In this document: in pieces, positions 4,878 through 8,788 of the stretch | Layout of the letters: each line of letters starts with the position of its first letter | How positions within the stretch are numbered: the stretch's first letter is position 1 | Program-made: the position numbers and the translations under genes | The notes under the pieces: model-generated | Told to the model about the DNA's origin: nothing | Database searches by the model: none | What the model saw: only the letters and a program-made list of their open reading frames with translations | Source of the DNA: JBOHHR01 sp050740975 | GTDB taxonomy: Bacteria > Pseudomonadota > Gammaproteobacteria > JBOHHR01 | Direction: 5' to 3' | DNA length: 8,788 nt | NCBI GenBank assembly: GCA_050740975.1 | Contig: JBOIEE010000031.1 | Location: 1-8,788 of the forward strand

Positions 4878-7106
4878 TCAAACTTTGGGTGGAGGCGGGG
4901 CAAGCACGTCGCGCGCACCATTCGCCTGTAACTCGCCTATGATGCCGCTGCGCTCCATTTCTTCTAACATGCGCGCCGCTCGATTGTAACCAATCTTGAG
5001 CCGGCGCTGCACGGCAGAAATCGAAGCGCGCCGCGTTTCGGTGACCATGCGCACCGCCTCGTCGTACAAAGCGTCCATCCCTTCGTTGCTCACATCAATA
5101 CTCGGGCCTGACTCCTCCTGGGGCGGGCCTTCCAATATCTCCTCGATATAATCGGGAGGACTGACTGATTTCAAGTAATCCGCTACCTTATGGACCTCTT
5201 GATCCGAGACAAACGCCCCATGCACCCGCACCGGCGTGGCCGTGCCCGGCGGTAGATAGAGCATATCACCATGTCCCAACAGGCTCTCCGCACCCATCTG
5301 ATCCAAGATGGTACGGGAATCCACCTTGGATGACACTTGAAACCCTACCCGGCAAGGGATGTTGGCCTTTATGAGCCCGGTGATCACGTCTACAGACGGC
5401 CGCTGCGTCGCCAGGATCAGATGGATCCCCGAGGCACGCGCCTTCTGCGCCAGGCGAGCGATCAGTTCCTCCACCTTCTTGCCCACCGTCATCATCATGT
5501 CGGCGAGCTCATCCACGATCACCACGATGTACGGCAGTCTTTTCAGCGGCTGGCCCAATTCGTCGCCGAGGCTGGGCTCGCTGAGGAGCCTGCGATTAAA
5601 GCCGGTGATATTGCGCACCCCCAAGCCCGCCATCAAACGGTAGCGCCGCTCCATCTCGGCAACGCACCAGCGCAGGGCGTTGGCAGCCTCCTTCATGTCC
5701 GTGACTACCGGCGCCAGTAGCGAGGGTATGCCTTCGTACACAGACAGCTCCAGCATTTTGGGATCGATCAAGATCAGGCGCACGTCCTCCACCGGCGCCT
5801 TGTAAAGCAAGCTCAGTATCATGGCGTTGAGCGCCACCGATTTACCCGAGCCGGTGGTCCCAGCAACCAGCAGATGCGGCATACGACCGAGATCGACCAC
5901 CACGGAGGCACCGCTGATGTCCTTGCCCAAGGCCATGGTTAGGGGTGACTTCGCGGCCTCATACGCGCGCGACCCCAGGATCTCGCGCAAACACACCAGC
6001 TCGCGCTGCTCGTTGGGGATCTCCAAGCCGATGACCGACTTGCCCGGGATCACTTCCACTACGCGCACGCTGATCGTGGAAAGGGATCGCGCCAAATCCC
6101 GAGACAGGCTGGTGATGCGGCTGGCTTTGACTCCGGGCGCCGGCTGCAGCTCGAAGCGCGTGATCACCGGGCCGGGATGCACCGCTACTACGTGGGTCTC
6201 GATCCCGAAGTCCATGAGCTTCAATTCCACTTGGCGCGACATCGCCTGCAGTACCTCCGCGGGGTAGCCCCCCACACGCGGCGGTGGATCGTCCAGCAAC
6301 CTTAACGGCGGCAGTTCTTCACCGGGAGCCAAAGGGAACAACTTCTCTTGCCGCTCCACTTCCGCCCGATCGCTGATGGGCATGCGGTCGACGGCTGGCT
6401 CTATGCGGGGTTTTGGTCGGCCGGCGACTTTTTGTTTTTCGGTCTCGATCAAGGTCTCGCGCTCCTGTCGCGCCTTGCGCCCCATCGCTTGGAGCACCAA
6501 CCTGCGTCCTAGCGCCCGCAGTCGCGCTATGGCCCCAAGCGTGTACCGGCCTGTGGTATCCATCAGCCCCAGCCACGACAGGTGGGTAAGAAGCGTGATG
6601 CCGGTCAAAAGCAGGGCCACCATGATCACGGTGGCCCCAAGAATGTTGAATACCTCGCTCAGCCCTTCGCCCACCACATTACCCAGAATCCCGCCGTTTG
6701 CTTCCAAGCTATGCAGCCAGGAGAGACCGCAGCCGGCGCCAATGCTGAGTACTAGCCCCAGAAAACGCAAACTGAGATGAAATAAGTCTAAGCGAATCGC
6801 CCAGCGGCGGCCGAGCAACAACCAGCCGCTGTAAGCGATGACCACCGGAAACGCATAGGCAAGCTGTCCAAAACAGAAAAACAGCAGATCGGACAACCAC
6901 GCGCCCGCCACTCCGGTGGCATTGGCGACTCGTGCTTGCCCCGCAGCATGTGACCAACCGGGATCCGCGGGGTCATGGGTCACCAAGGCCAGCAAAAAAA
7001 ACAACGCTACCGAGAAGAAGACGATGAGGATCCCTTCTCGCAAGCAGGTCAAAAGCTGCGTCCCGATATCCAAAGAGTGGGCGTTTTTGCGAACCGCTTG
7101 AGCCAT
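4878..7106 (-). CDS. ftsK: DNA translocase FtsK
   Basis: Septal double-stranded DNA pump that clears chromosomes from the division site and activates XerCD recombination at dif. At 742 residues it belongs to the short-linker type (Pseudomonas-like), not the E. coli form of about 1330. About four membrane spans lie in the N-terminal 175 residues (near 24-43, 68-97, 111-129, 155-175). A short charged linker follows (about 205-280). The motor starts near 285 and carries Walker A GTTGSGKS (416-423), ILIDPKMLELS (445-455) and Walker B IVVIVDELADMM (527-538). The C-terminal gamma winged helix (about 675-725, ending RRLKIGYNRAARMLEEME) reads the polar KOPS motifs. All key residues are present. The ATG at 7106 has no strong Shine-Dalgarno sequence. 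A TATAAT-containing promoter lies upstream, and lolA follows after 3 bases. Confidence 0.96.
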   Translation of the reverse strand: MAQAVRKNAHSLDIGTQLLTCLREGILIVFFSVALFFLLALVTHDPADPGWSHAAGQARVANATGVAGAWLSDLLFFCFGQLAYAFPVVIAYSGWLLLGRRWAIRLDLFHLSLRFLGLVLSIGAGCGLSWLHSLEANGGILGNVVGEGLSEVFNILGATVIMVALLLTGITLLTHLSWLGLMDTTGRYTLGAIARLRALGRRLVLQAMGRKARQERETLIETEKQKVAGRPKPRIEPAVDRMPISDRAEVERQEKLFPLAPGEELPPLRLLDDPPPRVGGYPAEVLQAMSRQVELKLMDFGIETHVVAVHPGPVITRFELQPAPGVKASRITSLSRDLARSLSTISVRVVEVIPGKSVIGLEIPNEQRELVCLREILGSRAYEAAKSPLTMALGKDISGASVVVDLGRMPHLLVAGTTGSGKSVALNAMILSLLYKAPVEDVRLILIDPKMLELSVYEGIPSLLAPVVTDMKEAANALRWCVAEMERRYRLMAGLGVRNITGFNRRLLSEPSLGDELGQPLKRLPYIVVIVDELADMMMTVGKKVEELIARLAQKARASGIHLILATQRPSVDVITGLIKANIPCRVGFQVSSKVDSRTILDQMGAESLLGHGDMLYLPPGTATPVRVHGAFVSDQEVHKVADYLKSVSPPDYIEEILEGPPQEESGPSIDVSNEGMDALYDEAVRMVTETRRASISAVQRRLKIGYNRAARMLEEMERSGIIGELQANGARDVLAPPPPKV

Positions 7107-7141
7107 GACACTGAGTTAAACTAAGCTCTTAGTAGAAAGCG

Positions 7142-7156
7142 ATAACAAATTGTTAT
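7142..7156. promoter_or_regulatory. 15-base palindrome overlapping the ftsK promoter
   Basis: ATAACAA-A-TTGTTAT is a perfect inverted repeat (7-base arms, 1-base centre). It overlaps the end of the TATAAT box and the expected transcription start on the minus strand. This is a typical place for a repressor operator. It is not a LexA box (no CTG-N10-CAG), although E. coli ftsK is SOS-inducible. Confidence 0.45.
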
Positions 7157-7183
7157 TATAAGCTAAAAAGAGACATTAAGGAA
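7155..7183 (-). promoter_or_regulatory. Predicted sigma-70 promoter of ftsK
   Basis: On the minus strand a perfect -10 hexamer TATAAT lies at 7160-7155, preceded after 17 bases by TTCCTT (7183-7178) as a weak -35. Transcription would begin near 7148, leaving a leader of about 40 bases before the ftsK ATG. It lies in the AT-rich 157-base gap between the leuD stop and the ftsK start, which suggests ftsK-lolA-serS can be transcribed independently of leuD. Confidence 0.55.
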
Positions 7184-7263
7184 CCCGAACGGGGGGATCT
7201 TGGGGTCGAAAGCAAGCGTGTGGCGCGGTGCGAGGCAACGCCGGACTACCTCGAATCTAAAAG

Positions 7264-7908
7264 CTAGACATCCAAAAACAGCCAAGACGCTTCCTGGCGG
7301 CGGCTTAGCTCATAGGCTTTTATTCGCTCCGCGTGTTCCAGGGTTAGGCCAATTTCGTCCAGGCCTTTTAACAGGCGGTTCTTGGCCGCAGGGTCGATGG
7401 CGAACTGCAAGGCCTGTCCCTGTGGCGTGATTACCCTTTGGCCAGGCAAATCCACGTGCAGCCGATAACCCGGCTTCGCAGCCACTCCCTTAAACAAACG
7501 GTCGACCTCGGCGGCCATGAGCGTGATCGGAAGCAGCCCGTTGTTGATGCAATTGCCGTAGAAAATATCCGCGAAGTTGGGCGCGATGAGGCAGCGGATC
7601 CCGAAATCCAACAAAGCCCACGCCGCGTGCTCGCGCGAGGAGCCGCAGCCGAAATTGGCCCGCGTCAGCAAGATCTGCGCGCCTTGGTAGCGGGCTTGAT
7701 TAAGCACAAACGACGGATTTTTAGGCCGTTGGTCGCAATCCTGTCCGGGCTCCCCGTGATCCAAATAGCGCCATTCGTCGAACAGATTGACGCCGAATCC
7801 CGTGCGCGTGATGGACTTCAGGAACTGCTTAGGAATGATGGCGTCGGTGTCCACGTTGGCCCGATCCAACGGTGCCACGAGGCCATCGAGTCGGTTAAAG
7901 GCTTGCAT
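7264..7908 (-). CDS. leuD: 3-isopropylmalate dehydratase small subunit
   Basis: Small (swivel-domain) subunit of isopropylmalate isomerase. With LeuC it converts 2-isopropylmalate to 3-isopropylmalate in leucine synthesis. The 214 residues compare with 201 in E. coli. Diagnostic motifs are NVDTDAIIPKQFLK (18-31), LFDEWRY (42-48), and the strongly conserved NFGCGSSREHAAWALLDFG (85-103), then APNFADIFYGNCINNGLLPI (109-128). The frame is intact, so the gene is probably active. The 4Fe-4S-bearing partner leuC, usually directly upstream, is not in the 880 bases before it; a noncoding gap and a divergent toxin-antitoxin operon lie there instead. No strong Shine-Dalgarno sequence precedes the ATG. 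A TATAAG box at 7954-7949 is a weak -10 candidate, so it may have its own promoter. Confidence 0.95.
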   Translation of the reverse strand: MQAFNRLDGLVAPLDRANVDTDAIIPKQFLKSITRTGFGVNLFDEWRYLDHGEPGQDCDQRPKNPSFVLNQARYQGAQILLTRANFGCGSSREHAAWALLDFGIRCLIAPNFADIFYGNCINNGLLPITLMAAEVDRLFKGVAAKPGYRLHVDLPGQRVITPQGQALQFAIDPAAKNRLLKGLDEIGLTLEHAERIKAYELSRRQEASWLFLDV

Positions 7909-8102
7909 AGAGTTCGGTATCTAACAGATTCGAAAGGGAATAACCAATCTTATAAACAAAACGCCTGTTCGCAAACGACTTGTGCCGCACCCTTGTTAGC
8001 ATAGGGTCGCCCGCTCCGCGCTCAGCGGTATTCTACGCCAAGTCCCGACTCACGCGACGCATCCCGATACCCGCGCCGATCCCATTACCAATACGCCCGC
8101 CC

Positions 8103-8130
8103 TTGCGATTATTCCAGTTGATTGTATAAT
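8103..8130 (+). promoter_or_regulatory. Sigma-70 promoter of the RES-Xre operon
   Basis: TTGCGA (8103-8108) and a perfect TATAAT (8125-8130) are separated by 16 bases. Transcription should begin near 8137. A possible TTG start at 8122 lies inside this promoter, so the antitoxin must begin further downstream. Confidence 0.65.
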
Positions 8131-8134
8131 TTGT

Positions 8135-8144
8135 TTCATATGAA
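8135..8144. promoter_or_regulatory. Palindrome at the toxin-antitoxin transcription start
   Basis: TTCATATGAA is a perfect 10-base palindrome straddling the predicted transcription start. Xre-type antitoxins usually repress their own operon, so this is a candidate operator half or core. It is short and could be chance. Confidence 0.35.
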
Positions 8145-8163
8145 TCATTTTGAGAGCGGGCGA

Positions 8164-8652
8164 ATGACTTCCAAGAGAAGAGTTTTCAAGCCCCAGCAGC
8201 CGTCCAGTGCCCCGGGTGGAGTGGCCGGCGAAGCCATCGGCACTGAGGCGTTTCGCCGGTTGGGGTTAGTCAATGACCGCGCCGATCTGGTGAAACAGAT
8301 CCACCGAGGTTTTCGTGTCTCGGTCATCGAGAAGCTGGCCGATGAGCTTTGCTTACCGCAGCAGACCCTACTGAAGGTGACCAAAATCGCCCCGGCGACG
8401 CTGACTCGGCGTCGCAAGAGCGCTTCCGGGCTGCTGTCGCCCGAGGAGAGCGATCGGGTATATCGGATCGCGGCGGCCTACCGCAGCGCTCTGCAGTTGT
8501 TCGAGGGTGAGGCCGAGTCGGCACGGCGCTGGCTCAACGAGCCTGCCAAGGCACTGGGCGGTAACAGCCCGCTTCAGCATCTGGACACCGAGGCCGGGGC
8601 TGCCGAGGTACGGGACCTAATCGGTCGCCTGGAGCACGGCGTCTATACCTGA
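8164..8652 (+). CDS. Xre/MbcA/ParS-type antitoxin (DUF2384)
   Basis: Antitoxin of a type II RES-Xre pair. It binds and neutralises the RES toxin and normally represses the operon. From the ATG at 8164 it has 162 residues. A basic, probably disordered N-terminus (1-25) is followed by an Xre-like helix-turn-helix region (about 40-85, LVKQIHRGFRVSVIEKLADEL and KVTKIAPATLTRRRK). The toxin-binding DUF2384 domain (about 95-162) shows ESDRVYRIAAAYRSALQLF, the hallmark WLNEPAKALGGNSPLQHLDT (123-142) and a tail ending RLEHGVYT. The ATG at 8164 is chosen over the TTG at 8122 (inside the -10 box) and the ATG at 8140 (about 3 bases after the predicted transcript start). It alone has a purine-rich GAGAGCGGG (8152-8160) before it. 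Its stop overlaps the toxin start by one base (TGATG). Confidence 0.9.
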   Translation: MTSKRRVFKPQQPSSAPGGVAGEAIGTEAFRRLGLVNDRADLVKQIHRGFRVSVIEKLADELCLPQQTLLKVTKIAPATLTRRRKSASGLLSPEESDRVYRIAAAYRSALQLFEGEAESARRWLNEPAKALGGNSPLQHLDTEAGAAEVRDLIGRLEHGVYT

Positions 8653-8788
8653 TGCGGGCCTACCGCCTGGTGAAGGCGCGGTATGCCGACACGGCGTTGG
8701 ACAGCTCCGGTGCGAAGGCCCACGGTGGTCGTTGGAACAGCAAGGGCGTGAGGATGGTGTACGCATCGGACAGCGTTGCCCTGGCCGC
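8652..8788 (+). CDS. RES-domain toxin (3' partial)
   Basis: N-terminal 45 residues of a RES-family toxin. Characterised members break down NAD+ in the cell and stop growth. The start MRAYRLVKARYADTALD leads into HGGRWNSKGVRMVYASDSVALA. GGRWN (25-29) and VYAS (36-39) are the first two conserved RES blocks. Arg27 and Tyr37 have the same 10-residue spacing as the Arg and Tyr of the NAD-binding pocket known from the Pseudomonas putida homologue. The ATG shares its A with the antitoxin TGA, so the two genes are translationally coupled. The later catalytic Glu and Ser lie beyond the window, so activity cannot be judged. Confidence 0.9.
   Translation, partial: MRAYRLVKARYADTALDSSGAKAHGGRWNSKGVRMVYASDSVALA

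Noticed and set aside
7438..8004. 188-codon plus-strand frame antisense to leuD
   Set aside because: Lies across the conserved leuD coding sequence and has no domain of its own; leuD motifs are unambiguous.
8040..8120. Minus-strand Gly-rich frame (GGRIGNGIGAGIG) upstream of leuD
   Set aside because: No usable start or ribosome site and no match to LeuC; too short and repetitive to call a gene remnant.

Overview
The window looks like a chromosomal segment of a gammaproteobacterium with moderately high GC. The basis is the type IV pilus ATPase PilU, a SixA phosphatase and above all the block ftsK - lolA - (rarA) - serS, which has the same order as in Escherichia coli and many relatives. No species can be named from sequence alone.

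Layout. Positions 1-777 (+) are the C-terminal two thirds of pilU, cut by the window edge. It converges on sixA (836-1363, -). A 240-base gap then leads to a run of small plus-strand genes: a 52-codon Cys/His protein (1604-1762), a 112-codon single-span membrane protein (1859-2197) and a 91-codon DUF6489-like protein (2321-2596). About 205 bases separate the last of these from the end of serS. This gap carries an AT-rich element with three copies of a 10-base arm (2764-2799). On the minus strand, transcription runs leuD (7908-7264), ftsK (7106-4878), lolA (4874-4200), a short rarA-like remnant (4177-4070) and serS (4073-2802). The right end (8164-8788, +) is a RES-Xre toxin-antitoxin operon. 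Its antitoxin is complete and its toxin is cut by the window end.

How the genes fit together. The core block is housekeeping: chromosome segregation and division (FtsK), lipoprotein transport to the outer membrane (LolA) and seryl-tRNA charging (SerS). leuD encodes the small subunit of isopropylmalate isomerase and has no leuC beside it. Where leuC often lies there is instead about 250 bases of noncoding DNA and the divergent toxin-antitoxin operon, so this looks like a rearrangement or insertion point.

Most notable points. (1) Where rarA normally sits, only a 35-codon reading frame remains. Its start resembles the RarA N-terminus, and its stop overlaps the serS start as ATGA. (2) An unlisted 52-codon protein with a C-x4-H ... 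C-x2-C pattern lies upstream of an unknown membrane protein. (3) A perfect 20-base palindrome, also a perfect TGTGA-N6-TCACA match, with a third arm copy lies at the 3' end of serS. (4) The toxin-antitoxin promoter is readable and rules out the longest antitoxin start. No wholly new multi-gene system is evident; the RES-Xre pair is a known family.
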